NCBI GenBank assembly: GCA_027488855.1 | Contig: JAIYAV010000256.1 | Coordinates: 1-40,167, forward strand | DNA length: 40,167 bases | From: Saprospiraceae bacterium | Lineage (GTDB): Bacteria > Bacteroidota > Bacteroidia > Chitinophagales > Saprospiraceae | Reading direction: 5' to 3' | Shown here: positions 15,770-24,873 of the stretch, piece after piece | How positions within the stretch are numbered: the first letter of the stretch is position 1 | Layout of the letters: each line of letters begins with the position of its first letter | Translations under genes and position numbers: made by a program | Notes under the pieces: generated by a model | What the model saw: the letters and a program-made list of their open reading frames with translations, nothing else | Databases searched by the model: none | Told to the model about the DNA's origin: nothing

Positions 15770-17044
15770 ATGAAAACATTACCTTTTTTTGGGGGAATAC
15801 TCCTCCCTTTAGCGATAGTCCTTACCAGCTTTTTCCAAAATACCACTCCTTCAGCCACCAAAGGCTGGATGCAACTCATCAACGGCAAGGACATGAGTGG
15901 TTGGAAAGCCAGTGAAAACAAAGAAACCTGGTCGGTCACGCCCGAAGGGTATTTGCAGGCAGTAGGCAAACGTTCACATCTCTTTTACGAAGGAGAACAC
16001 CTGAAGAACGGCTTCAAAAATTTCGAATTCGAGGCGCAGGTGCGTACCTTTAAACTCGCCAATTCGGGTATTTATTTCCATACCAAATACCAAGAATCCG
16101 GCTGGCCCGGCCAAGGCATCGAAATTCAGGTGAACAACTCTCACATCGGCGAAGGGGACTACATCGAACTCAAACGCATGGGTAGTCTGTACGGCGTGCG
16201 CAACGTATACCAAACCTTTGCCCAAGACGATGAATGGATAACTGTAAAAGCCAAGGTGGAAAATGACCGGGTGCAGATTTGGGTGAATGGCATCAAAACG
16301 GTGGATTACGTACAGCCAGAGCGCAAGATGGGTGGCATCAAAAAATTGTCCACGGGTACTTTTTGCCTGCAAGGGCACGATCCCAAGAGCAAAATGCAAT
16401 ACCGGAGTTTTAAAGTCCGTCGTCTGCCCGATGATGCCAGCTCGAACCTGGCACCACTCACCTACGCACCATGGCAGGACAGTTTGCTTAGATACCAGGG
16501 TCAGCAGTTTGCCTTCATCGATTTGAATCCAAGTACCAATTTGTCCCCTGAGGACATGGCCAAATACACTTATACTACGGGCATCAATGTAGCCCTGCTC
16601 AAAAGCCCGAAAGAAGCCAAAGCCCTCTCTGAAGCCAAAGGACTGCCCCTTTTTACAGGCATCAAAGTCAATGTCGAAACCCTGGCTTCTTTAAAAGCCA
16701 ATACTGCCGACTACGTCATTGGGGAAAGTACGGGCATAGAATCTGCCCGCACTTTGCTGAATAGCCAAAAAATCAAGGTTTGGTCGGACAAAGGTCAAGA
16801 CTTGAATACCGACCAGGCCGACGCGCTACTGGACCTGGCCAAACAGAACAATGTGGCCATTGAAATTGACAACATCAGCAAAAGCCCTTCGATAGCGGTA
16901 CTCCGCAAAGCCAAAGCCAAAGGCTGTAAGTTTAGCTTTGCTGGCTTGGTCCCAACGGATAAACTAACGCAGTCCTTGTACGTGATTGAGGCAATCAAAG
17001 GCGCTAAATTGAGCTATAAAGATCAGTATGTACCAAAATGGTAA
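15770..17044 (+). CDS. DUF1080 (3-keto-disaccharide hydrolase-like) protein with PHP-like C-terminal half
   Basis: This 424-residue exported protein has a hydrophobic N-terminus (MKTLPFFGGILLPLAIVLTSFF). Residues about 25-215 are a DUF1080 concanavalin-like beta-sandwich (WMQLINGKDMSGWKASENKETWSV, NSGIYFHTKYQESGWPGQGIEIQVNN), a fold linked to glycoside cleavage in Bacteroidota and Planctomycetes. Residues about 235-424 look like a degenerate PHP-type barrel (VAIEIDNISKSPSIAVLRKAKAKGCKFSFAGLVP), but the usual metal-binding His/Asp clusters are not seen, so it may be inactive. The ATG at 15770 is chosen because the extra upstream 12 codons are charged and would precede the signal sequence. The stop overlaps the start region of the aldo/keto reductase gene. 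Confidence 0.8.
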   Translation: MKTLPFFGGILLPLAIVLTSFFQNTTPSATKGWMQLINGKDMSGWKASENKETWSVTPEGYLQAVGKRSHLFYEGEHLKNGFKNFEFEAQVRTFKLANSGIYFHTKYQESGWPGQGIEIQVNNSHIGEGDYIELKRMGSLYGVRNVYQTFAQDDEWITVKAKVENDRVQIWVNGIKTVDYVQPERKMGGIKKLSTGTFCLQGHDPKSKMQYRSFKVRRLPDDASSNLAPLTYAPWQDSLLRYQGQQFAFIDLNPSTNLSPEDMAKYTYTTGINVALLKSPKEAKALSEAKGLPLFTGIKVNVETLASLKANTADYVIGESTGIESARTLLNSQKIKVWSDKGQDLNTDQADALLDLAKQNNVAIEIDNISKSPSIAVLRKAKAKGCKFSFAGLVPTDKLTQSLYVIEAIKGAKLSYKDQYVPKW

Positions 17045-18096
17045 TGAACGATATGGAATACCGACCACTAGGTAGAAGCAATCTACAAGTCAGTAAAATT
17101 TGCCTCGGCACCATGACCTGGGGCCAACAAAATAGCGAAGCTGAAGCGCATGAACAAATGGATTACGCGCTGGAGCAGGGCATCAATTTTTTTGATACCG
17201 CCGAGCTGTACGCCGTGCCTCCGCGCCCGGAGAACAATGGTTTGACCGAAGTGTACATAGGGACCTGGTTCAAAAAATCCAAAAAACGGGAGCAGGTGAT
17301 TCTGGCTACCAAAATTACTGGCCCTCGCCCCGACCTCAGTTTTGTCCGCAACCATGACCTGGAGTACGGTAAAGCCCAAATCCACTTGGCCCTGGAAGGT
17401 AGCCTGAGCCGCTTACAAACCGATTACATCGACCTTTACCAGCTCCATTGGCCGCAGCGCAAAACCAACACCTTCGGGAATTTGGGTTATCGCCACGATC
17501 CGAATGATGCCTGGCAGGACAATTGCCTGGAAGTTCTGGAAACGATGGATGCATTGATCAAGGCGGGCAAAATCCGTCACTTCGGGCTTTCTAATGAAAC
17601 GGCCTGGGGTTTGATGCACTTCATTCGTTTGGCGGAAAAACACAACTTGCCCGTGCCAGTGAGTGTGCAGAATCCTTACAGTTTGCTCAATCGCTCTTTT
17701 GAGGTGGGCCTGGCTGAGTGCGCTATTCGGGAACATTGTGGCTTGTTGGCCTATTCGCCGCTGGCTTTTGGCTTGTTGTCGGGTAAGTTTCACAAAAAGA
17801 CCGATACGCCCAATGATCGGATCAACCAGTTTAAAGGTTTGGCTCGGTACAATGGTGCTTTGTCTTGGGCTGCTACGGAAAAGTACCTCGCCTTGGCTGA
17901 GCAACATGGTTTGACGCTGGTCGAAATGGCGCTGGCTTTTGTGACTCAGCAGGAGTTTACCACTTCGAACATCATCGGCGCAACGACGATGGAGCAATTG
18001 AAGGAAAACATCAAAACGGCGGAAGTGGTATTGTCTGGGGAGGTTTTGGCGGCGATAGATCGGATTCAGGTGGAGATTCCGAATCCGGCACCTTGA
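17044..18096 (+). CDS. Aldo/keto reductase (Tas-like)
   Basis: This NADPH-dependent oxidoreductase of about 350 residues folds as a TIM barrel. Numbered from this start, the catalytic tetrad is D51 and Y56 (FFDTAELY), K90 (ATKITGP) and H135 (LYQLHWPQ). The sequence resembles E. coli Tas through the GLGTMTWG-type start, the PENNGLTEVYIGTWFKK segment and the late GATTMEQLKENI cofactor motif. The stop of the DUF1080 gene and this ATG share a base (TAATG), which suggests translational coupling. ATGs at 17038 and 17053 are alternatives; the latter gives the N-terminus closest to Tas (MEYRPLGRS). Coupling to a 3-keto-sugar hydrolase-like protein suggests a role in sugar or polyol redox metabolism, as inference. 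Confidence 0.92.
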   Translation: MNDMEYRPLGRSNLQVSKICLGTMTWGQQNSEAEAHEQMDYALEQGINFFDTAELYAVPPRPENNGLTEVYIGTWFKKSKKREQVILATKITGPRPDLSFVRNHDLEYGKAQIHLALEGSLSRLQTDYIDLYQLHWPQRKTNTFGNLGYRHDPNDAWQDNCLEVLETMDALIKAGKIRHFGLSNETAWGLMHFIRLAEKHNLPVPVSVQNPYSLLNRSFEVGLAECAIREHCGLLAYSPLAFGLLSGKFHKKTDTPNDRINQFKGLARYNGALSWAATEKYLALAEQHGLTLVEMALAFVTQQEFTTSNIIGATTMEQLKENIKTAEVVLSGEVLAAIDRIQVEIPNPAP

Positions 18097-18138
18097 TCAC
18101 AAAGTGGTATTTTTCTGAAAATTGCCAAAGCGACACAA

Positions 18139-18242
18139 TTTTCACAAAGGACACCAAGGCAGCACAAAGGGCACAAAGTTAGACGTTGACAGCGCTTCGC
18201 TTTGTGTTCTTTGTGCTACCTTGGTGTTTCTTTTGTGAAATT
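18139..18242. repeat. Long imperfect inverted repeat (family D, CACAAAG-rich)
   Basis: The left arm (about 18139-18178, TTCACAAAGGACACCAAGG…GGCACAAAG) and the right arm (about 18200-18242, CTTTGTGTTCTTTGTG…TTTTGTGAA) are complementary with a few mismatches and small indels over about 40 bp. The loop is about 20 bp. The unit lies after the aldo/keto reductase gene and may act as its terminator, but it is long enough to be a mobile palindromic repeat. Confidence 0.75.
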
Positions 18243-18277
18243 AATGTCGCTCAGAATGTCCAAAAAGAAAAAAGTAA

Positions 18278-18285
18278 TATTTTTG
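18278..18285 (+). promoter_or_regulatory. -7 promoter element of the FG-GAP gene pair
   Basis: TATTTTTG matches TAnnTTTG. No good -33 element is seen at the usual spacing. The GTG start codon is 34 bp downstream. Confidence 0.4.
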
Positions 18286-18318
18286 CGAGCAATGAAATAA
18301 AACCAACCCTCGCTCGCC

Positions 18319-20580
18319 GTGATAAAATATCCATCAATTCTTATTGTACTCGTCATTACGCTTTTGGGCTCACAACAGCTTTTATCTCAAAACATTGAGC
18401 ATCAATTTCTTAATGGCTCGGAAATACATGCTGTAAGCCATCAGACCTACGATTATGATCAAGATGGCGATCTCGACATTTTAGCCATGGATGTTGTAAC
18501 AATTCAAAATAAACCCAAAAAGCAACTGATTTGGCTTGAAAACGACCTCTACCACCGATTCTCCTCCAAAAAAGTGTGCCCTTTGGGTGATTTGCCCACC
18601 AATGCAAATAGTTTCTTCCTAAGCGACTTTAATGGTGACAAACAAATTGACATCCTGATTTTATGCGAGGCTGATGCCAAGAATCAGGGATATTTGTTGT
18701 TGTGTTTAGCCAAAGGTGCTGGTGTTTTTTCTCAAAAACCCCTCAAATACTCATTTGACTTCTATCAATTGATTAGTACCGATTTTAACAAGGATGGGCG
18801 CCTAGATTTTATCGCTATTGGATTTCCTCCTGGATATTCTCCCGAAATAAACAGGCGTTCTGGTAGGGTTCAGGAATTGAAACTTTTGATGGCGGCCAAG
18901 GACAGTTTTTCCATGAGTAGCATTTATACCGATCCATATGCAGTTGTTGACCTGAGTATCGGCGACCTCAACCAAGATGGATTCAATGATTTGGCTATTG
19001 CCACCCAAAGCACTATTCAATGCCTGCTGAATTCCAAGGAGGGTACATTTACAAAAGGTCAAAAGTTCAGCATTGAAACCAAGGCCAAAATTGGGAGCCT
19101 TAAAATTGCTGATATAAATAATGATAAAAACCCCGAAATAACCTACTTGCATTACTTTCAAGACAATTTAAGCTTTAGGTACTTTGACTTAAAAACATTT
19201 GAATCAAAAACACTCTTCCTTCAAAATAATGGAATCGGGTTAAGCCGTGATGCTTTTTTGGCAGATGTCAATCTTGACAAACGTTTGGATATCGTGTCCA
19301 GATTGGGGTCAGAGATCTATTTTCATATTCAGCAAAAGGATGGGAAATTTTCACCACAAAAAACCATCTCCATCGATCAGGAAAAACCAATTGAACTGCT
19401 CGATATTGACCGCGATGGAGACCTGGACATTCTCAGCTTCTTTACCCCCTATTACAATCGGGACACCTATTGGTACGAAAATCTGAATGGAAAATACGTT
19501 TGCCATTTTATCTCGGTCGATCTGGATCAATTTTTCACCTACCACTTTATAGACATCGACAAGGACAAGGATCAGGATATTCTTTTTACTGAGTCCGGTT
19601 CAAAAAATGCCTTTATCCTATTCAAAAACGAAGGGAATGGAGTGTTTACTAATTTTATTTTTTGGGAAACACTCAACGCGGTTCGAATTGAATTACTTGA
19701 TGTAAATCAGGATGGAAATGTCGACCCCTTGATTTGTACATACACAGGGGAATTGCTTTGGTTAAAAAACACTGGAAAATTTGAGGTCTGGGCCAGTTCG
19801 GTTATTGACTCAAATATCAATACGCCGCGTAGTATCCTGGTTCAGGACATCAACAAAGACCAAAGAAAAGACATCATTGTGGGTTGTTACGGCGATTCCA
19901 AGCTCATCCTATATCAAAATCTGGGAGCTGGAAAATTCAATAAATCCTACCTTGACTTGAACTCCTATCTTCCCAAAAAAATCCTATCCAGTGATATCAA
20001 CCAGGATGGGTTTCTGGATCTAGTCGTTTTAACGGAAGACAGCACATCCCTGTTGAATATTTACGTCCAAAACTCGACGGGAACCTTTAGCAAAAATTGT
20101 ATTTACACTGGGGCATTGGGCAAAGACATGAGTTTAATGGATATCAATGGAGACCAGAAGCCTGATATTGTATATGCAGCCAATAAGCACAGGCGCGTTT
20201 CTTTCCACCCTGAAGAAAAAGAAAAAAAGCAAATCTTTGCTTTAATAAATGCTTTCCCTGATTTTGATCAAACAGTGTTGTTGAGTGCTGAAACTGAGCC
20301 ACTGGCACTACAAGCCATCCATTCTTCTACATCGTCAAAGCAGCAACTTATTTATATCAGCTCACATGAATTCAATCCAAAGACATCCTATTCCATTGCT
20401 ACTTTGCAGGAAGGTCAACTCAAAACCGTATATGATCACCAATTGGATGTCGCCATGCCAACTTTGACCTATGGCACTTTTGAGGTTTCCTTATCCCTTG
20501 ACCAGTCTTATTTCGAATCCATTTTTACCACTCGTGCTCCGTTCCGAATTATCTATTCCCTCATTAAATCCAAACCATAA
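18319..20580 (+). CDS. Exported FG-GAP/VCBS repeat protein (copy 1)
   Basis: This 753-residue protein has a signal peptide (IKYPSILIVLVITLLGSQQLLSQ) followed by about twelve FG-GAP/VCBS-type blades. Each blade has a calcium-loop-like motif, for example DYDQDGDLDIL, DFNKDGRLDF, DLNQDGFNDL, DIDRDGDLDIL, DVNQDGNVD and DINQDGFLDLV. Such repeats build beta-propellers at cell surfaces and bind calcium. No enzymatic domain and no clear T9SS C-terminal sorting domain are visible. The start is GTG at 18319; no in-frame ATG would keep the signal peptide. The next gene is a paralogue starting 5 bp after the stop, so the two are surely co-transcribed. The function is unknown; adhesion or ligand binding is inferred from the fold. 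Confidence 0.85.
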   Translation: MIKYPSILIVLVITLLGSQQLLSQNIEHQFLNGSEIHAVSHQTYDYDQDGDLDILAMDVVTIQNKPKKQLIWLENDLYHRFSSKKVCPLGDLPTNANSFFLSDFNGDKQIDILILCEADAKNQGYLLLCLAKGAGVFSQKPLKYSFDFYQLISTDFNKDGRLDFIAIGFPPGYSPEINRRSGRVQELKLLMAAKDSFSMSSIYTDPYAVVDLSIGDLNQDGFNDLAIATQSTIQCLLNSKEGTFTKGQKFSIETKAKIGSLKIADINNDKNPEITYLHYFQDNLSFRYFDLKTFESKTLFLQNNGIGLSRDAFLADVNLDKRLDIVSRLGSEIYFHIQQKDGKFSPQKTISIDQEKPIELLDIDRDGDLDILSFFTPYYNRDTYWYENLNGKYVCHFISVDLDQFFTYHFIDIDKDKDQDILFTESGSKNAFILFKNEGNGVFTNFIFWETLNAVRIELLDVNQDGNVDPLICTYTGELLWLKNTGKFEVWASSVIDSNINTPRSILVQDINKDQRKDIIVGCYGDSKLILYQNLGAGKFNKSYLDLNSYLPKKILSSDINQDGFLDLVVLTEDSTSLLNIYVQNSTGTFSKNCIYTGALGKDMSLMDINGDQKPDIVYAANKHRRVSFHPEEKEKKQIFALINAFPDFDQTVLLSAETEPLALQAIHSSTSSKQQLIYISSHEFNPKTSYSIATLQEGQLKTVYDHQLDVAMPTLTYGTFEVSLSLDQSYFESIFTTRAPFRIIYSLIKSKP

Positions 20581-20585
20581 CTCCG

Positions 20586-22802
20586 ATGCTCCAGAATCCT
20601 ATAAATTTTGTCTTGCTGTGCTTGTGCTGGTTTCTTTACGGAACCCTCAATGCCCAATCCTGGGAGGAGCAATCCTTCAATGGTATGCCTCGCGATGTGA
20701 CTTTCACCCGCTTGTTTGATTGGGATGACGATGGAGATATGGATATCCTTGGCTTGGAACAGGAATCACGAATGGTCATCACGGAATATGACCAGGATTG
20801 GGTTAATAGATTGGTTTGGTACGAAAATGAACCAAGCGGAAAGTTCCCCCCTAAAGTTCTGTTGAATCATTATTTTCAAGACCCGATCTCCTTTGAGGTT
20901 TTGGATTTTAATCGGGATGGGCTGAAGGATATCTTACTTACTTCTTCAAATGGGATCAGCTGGTTTCAATGCCAAACTGATCATTCTTATGTTCAATGGA
21001 CCATCAAAGCCAACCGGGCAATTAAAAATAGTCAGACAATAGATTTAAATGGGGATGGATATCTAGACGTAGTTGCCTGTATCGGCACGAAAAATACTTT
21101 TGAGAGCAGAGTTGCCCTTTTTATCAATGATACGAAAGGACAATTTAAAGAAATCGCGGTGCCGAACACCCGAAACTTCCATCGTGTTCGGGCTGGTGAT
21201 GTCAATAATGATGGGCACATCGACATTGTTGGGTTTATTGAGCGCCAAATAGATGGTTTTTATTACTTGTTGGGAAAGCCAGAATTGGGTTTTGGAGATC
21301 TAGTTCCGGTGAACATTGGCGACCAAGACCTTCCTAAGGAATTCACGCTCAAGGACTATAACCTTGATGGGAGTTTGGACATTGTGGTATGCTTTTATAA
21401 TCCAAGAAACAACATCCTCCTATTGGATGGAAGCCAAAATTTCAATTATAACCCCAATTTCAAAATTTCTCCCCAGTTTAAATGGGAAGACAGTGGATAT
21501 ATGCTACCTGTAGACTTTGACCAAGACCAAAGTTTAGACCTATTATTTACCAACTCGGCAAAAAACGGTAATATCCAAGTCTACCATCCTGAAAACAAAA
21601 GCTTCCAAACCCTTGATCAAGGCTTCAGAGAAGACCGTGGGGCCATGATGACTACTGGCGATTTGGATAAGGATGGAGATATTGACCTGATTTACGCCGT
21701 TAACGACAATATTCGCACCATCTTCATTTGGTTGGAAAACATTAAAGGGAATTTTTACGCGCACCAAATTTTTGGGCGTTTCGAGGACATCCATAGTATT
21801 AAAGTGGTAGATTACGACTTAGACGGAGACCAAGACATTCTATTTTCCTGCGCTAATGACGAACCGAGATTGGTACGTAGAAATGGCCTCTATTTATTAG
21901 AAAATCGCGGTGCCGGAGTTTATCAAAATTGGTACATCGCCTCTTTTCACCATAAGGAAGAAAGCCTGCAATTTGAAGACATAGACCGGGATGACGACCT
22001 GGATATTGTGGTTTTATCGGCAAATAACAAAACCTTGAGTATCTATTTAAACAACCAGATTCCCTATGGGTGGACTGTTCAAAGCGTAGCTTCAGGTTTG
22101 GAAACAACAAAAGAAATCAGAACATTTTACACCAATGACGGTGCTGGCATTTTAAGTTGGAATACAAAGGATGCTAAGCTGGAAGTTTACCTCAGAAATC
22201 CAGATGATGGTACCTACAGCCCCAAAAGCCTCCATCATCCATCTAAGGGTAAAATCTTACAAGCAGAAATGGTTGATTTGAGCCTCACTGGCCGTTATGA
22301 GCTAGCTATTCACAGCCAGGATTCGGCCCAAAATCAGCGCTTAAGCATATTCCGGTTTTCAGGAGATTGGAACATTGAAGAAAGTTACACCCTCAAAGAG
22401 TACAAAAACCTCCGTGTTTTTCCGGTAAGGGCCCGAGCAGGTGCCCAAGCTTTGTTTTTTGTAGCCGAAAAACAAGGCAAGGTTGAACTGTTTGCCTTAA
22501 AAAAGGGATTCCGAGGTTATGAATTGAATGCCTTGTATCAATTCAAATATGCAAGTCAACTCTACAGATCCGATCGACATTACTTATTCCAGACGGACGA
22601 CTTCTTATATTTTCGAGATGAGGATGAGGTTTTTAAAGTTAATTTGAAAGACCCTAAATCCATTGAAAAGGAAATTTTGAAAGGTGTTAATCTAAAACTT
22701 CTCCAAAAAATTGCGGTTGGAGGATACAAAGATGAAAACTTCAATCAATTGGTTGGAAGCATGAACGACGGCTATCTCTCTATTTTCACAAAAAAACCAT
22801 AA
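20586..22802 (+). CDS. Exported FG-GAP/VCBS repeat protein (copy 2)
   Basis: This 738-residue protein has a signal peptide (MLQNPINFVLLCLCWFLYGTLNAQS) and at least nine blades with calcium-type loops: DWDDDGDMDILG, DFNRDGLKDILL, DLNGDGYLDVV, DVNNDGHIDIVG, DYNLDGSLDIVV, DLDKDGDIDLI, DYDLDGDQDILF and DIDRDDDLDIVV among them. It is a diverged tandem paralogue of the gene before it and shares its layout, with an unrecognised C-terminal part of about 200 residues. No C-terminal sorting domain is clear. The stop is only 8 bp from the stop of the convergent DUF4846 gene, with no visible terminator between them. Surface or periplasmic placement is inferred. Confidence 0.85.
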   Translation: MLQNPINFVLLCLCWFLYGTLNAQSWEEQSFNGMPRDVTFTRLFDWDDDGDMDILGLEQESRMVITEYDQDWVNRLVWYENEPSGKFPPKVLLNHYFQDPISFEVLDFNRDGLKDILLTSSNGISWFQCQTDHSYVQWTIKANRAIKNSQTIDLNGDGYLDVVACIGTKNTFESRVALFINDTKGQFKEIAVPNTRNFHRVRAGDVNNDGHIDIVGFIERQIDGFYYLLGKPELGFGDLVPVNIGDQDLPKEFTLKDYNLDGSLDIVVCFYNPRNNILLLDGSQNFNYNPNFKISPQFKWEDSGYMLPVDFDQDQSLDLLFTNSAKNGNIQVYHPENKSFQTLDQGFREDRGAMMTTGDLDKDGDIDLIYAVNDNIRTIFIWLENIKGNFYAHQIFGRFEDIHSIKVVDYDLDGDQDILFSCANDEPRLVRRNGLYLLENRGAGVYQNWYIASFHHKEESLQFEDIDRDDDLDIVVLSANNKTLSIYLNNQIPYGWTVQSVASGLETTKEIRTFYTNDGAGILSWNTKDAKLEVYLRNPDDGTYSPKSLHHPSKGKILQAEMVDLSLTGRYELAIHSQDSAQNQRLSIFRFSGDWNIEESYTLKEYKNLRVFPVRARAGAQALFFVAEKQGKVELFALKKGFRGYELNALYQFKYASQLYRSDRHYLFQTDDFLYFRDEDEVFKVNLKDPKSIEKEILKGVNLKLLQKIAVGGYKDENFNQLVGSMNDGYLSIFTKKP

Positions 22803-22810
22803 TCCTCATT

Positions 22811-23638
22811 TCAAAACCTCCGCAAATTCCCTTTCACAAAATCCCATTCCGGCGTCAACACCGCTTCCCCGCTGGAATTGGCACTATACCAAGGACTTAG
22901 CTTCGGGTCATTTGGATTTTGCAAAATGTGAATGTCTTGTGCAGGCATGTAGCTTTGCGCCAATAGAAAGAGTTTCTCCCCCGTTTTGGCATTTTGCACC
23001 ATATCCACCACAATCACCGCGTGACCAGGGCTGCCTCCACGAATCAACACATCGCCAATGCTCATTTCGCTGTATTTAACGGGTTTGAGTTCCTTTTCCA
23101 GCGAAAGGGTGCCCGCATAGCTGTACACCATATCGAGGTAGCTGCGGAAAGTTTTGTAGGTTCCATCCACTGCACCTTTTTTGTACCAGCTCACCTGATT
23201 GCCACTCACTTTGACGCGGTAACCTTCCCGCCATTTGGGGTAGCTACAGTTGAAACCATTGGTAAAATTGAAATGGATGTCGGCGTAGCGTTTTTGGGCG
23301 AAGAGGTATTCGGCACGCAGGCGCATTACCGCATCGGCGCATTGTTGCAGGTCGCGGGTGCCTACATCGATGTCCATTACGGCTACGTGTACTTGATTGA
23401 GTTTGGGCAAACCATTGAACAAAAATACCCCGGTGCCCGCAGGTTTGAGGGTGATTTTGCGCAAGTAGGCCGCAAAACTGCCTACAGGAGCAACAACTCG
23501 TTCAAAACCACTGGGTGGCTTGATGCGGGTTTCTACGCTGCTGCCTTCTGCTTGGATAAAGGGTGAAGATTTTTGACAAGCAGCAAAATTTAGTACGCTT
23601 ACAAAGCACAAGAAAATGAGGTATTGTTTTTTGTACAT
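22811..23638 (-). CDS. DUF4846 family lipoprotein
   Basis: This 275-residue protein from the ATG at 23638 begins with a lipoprotein-type signal (MYKKQYLIFLCFVSVLNFAAC, lipidated Cys at 21). The body matches DUF4846 as I recognise it from GHAVIVVDMVQN, LAQSYMPAQDIHIL and NDPKLSPWYS. A Cys in FTNGFNCSYPKW and a His in GSPGHAVIVVD could form a hydrolase pair, but this is speculation. The frame extends 14 codons further upstream; that stretch would spoil the signal sequence. The gene is convergent with the FG-GAP pair. Its biochemical role is unknown. Confidence 0.75.
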   Translation of the reverse strand: MYKKQYLIFLCFVSVLNFAACQKSSPFIQAEGSSVETRIKPPSGFERVVAPVGSFAAYLRKITLKPAGTGVFLFNGLPKLNQVHVAVMDIDVGTRDLQQCADAVMRLRAEYLFAQKRYADIHFNFTNGFNCSYPKWREGYRVKVSGNQVSWYKKGAVDGTYKTFRSYLDMVYSYAGTLSLEKELKPVKYSEMSIGDVLIRGGSPGHAVIVVDMVQNAKTGEKLFLLAQSYMPAQDIHILQNPNDPKLSPWYSANSSGEAVLTPEWDFVKGNLRRF

Positions 23639-23690
23639 GAGTTGGTTCTGAGGATGAAAAATACCCATATTACTGGACATTTTGCTCGAA

Positions 23691-23842
23691 GGACATGAAT
23701 TGCCTCCAGCTTTAGCTGGTGGATAAGCAGTGAACGTTAGTTTTGGGCTTTAGCCCTAATTTCAACATTGCAAATAGGGCTAAAGCCCAAAAAAGCTAGA
23801 ATGCACCGATCCACCAGCTAAAGCTGGAGGCAATTCATGTCC
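23691..23842. repeat. REP-like nested inverted repeat (family C)
   Basis: Perfectly complementary 34-bp arms (23691-23724 and 23809-23842; core TGCCTCCAGCTTTAGCTGG) enclose a second perfect 14-bp pair, GGGCTTTAGCCCTA (23745-23758) and TAGGGCTAAAGCCC (23775-23788). Each arm contains its own short palindrome (CCAGCTTTAGCTGG). This is the form of elements mobilised by REP-associated tyrosine transposases. No transposase is present in the window. Confidence 0.88.
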
Positions 23843-23885
23843 TCCGCTTCTGGAAAACAACAATGTCTTATAGTGGAAAAAATAC

Positions 23886-24845
23886 TCATTTCCACCAGGA
23901 ATACAATAAATGTACTTCAAAAGCACCGCCAAAATAACGGGGCAAGGGGGCTACCAATGGCAGATCATATGCTAGTCCAATTTTAAACTGGCCATTTTCA
24001 ATCCGCACCTGTTCGCCCAGTACAAAACCCGTTTCCAAGCGAGCTGATCCTGTAAATTTTTGGCCTAATGCCGTTCCGAAACCCAAACCCGCCCAATACA
24101 ATTCACTGATTTGTAAACGAGCATTGAGGTCGAGGCTAATCGGAGCGTTCGGTACGTAGCGCAACCAGCCCGAGGTTTCGAGAAAAGAGGTGCTGTTGCC
24201 CAAAAATGAATCAAAATACTTTCCAGCCACCGCGTAAACGTGGGGCAAACGTTTGACATCATAACGGCCATTTTCCGCCACAAAGCGGGTGTCCAAACCA
24301 AAAACTTGTGGCACCGAAATCCCCAAGTAATATTGATCCTCTTCGTAAAAAAAGGCTCCCAGTGAAAAATCAGGGTACATCAAGTTGTCGTCGATGCCCG
24401 GACGGTTGGCGAGGTCTGGAAAGTCAATTTCACTCAGTTTGGCCCCGTATTGTACCAAGCCAGCGCCCAGGCCAATCACCAGCGCCCGGTCAGTGCGGCC
24501 GCCCATGTCCAGAATGTAGCCGTAATTGGCATAAAAGCCTGTTTGCCCCAATTTCCCGGTACGGTCGTTGATGACATGGGCACCAAAAACTGCGTTGCGG
24601 TCTTCCAAAACCATTTCAAAATTGAGGATTTGGGTTTCGGGAGCATCATTGACATTGAGCCAGTTACGCCGATAAGCCCCACCTACGGTAAAGTTCAACT
24701 CGTTGATGATGTAGTTGTTGGACAGGGCAGCGGGGTTGATCACGTTCCACTGATCGCGGTAAATGGTGAAATTGGGGAGTTGCTGAGCGCTGAGCTGAAC
24801 CGCACTGAGCAACAATATGGCAATTAATAGGTGTTGGATTTTCAT
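23886..24845 (-). CDS. PorP/SprF family type IX secretion system membrane protein
   Basis: This 319-residue outer-membrane protein has a signal peptide (MKIQHLLIAILLLSAVQLSAQ) and the PorP/SprF family start (QLPNFTIYRDQWNVINPAALSNNY…NFTVGGAYRRNW), followed by beta strands ending in an aromatic C-terminus (LLYSWWK), as expected for a beta-barrel. In Flavobacterium johnsoniae, SprF is needed to secrete the adhesin SprB, and the two are encoded together. Here it starts 28 bp after the stop of a giant SprB-repeat protein, so it is inferred to serve that protein's surface localisation. Confidence 0.92.
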   Translation of the reverse strand: MKIQHLLIAILLLSAVQLSAQQLPNFTIYRDQWNVINPAALSNNYIINELNFTVGGAYRRNWLNVNDAPETQILNFEMVLEDRNAVFGAHVINDRTGKLGQTGFYANYGYILDMGGRTDRALVIGLGAGLVQYGAKLSEIDFPDLANRPGIDDNLMYPDFSLGAFFYEEDQYYLGISVPQVFGLDTRFVAENGRYDVKRLPHVYAVAGKYFDSFLGNSTSFLETSGWLRYVPNAPISLDLNARLQISELYWAGLGFGTALGQKFTGSARLETGFVLGEQVRIENGQFKIGLAYDLPLVAPLPRYFGGAFEVHLLYSWWK

Positions 24846-24873
24846 GACCTTGGGTTTTCAGGATATGTTAGGG

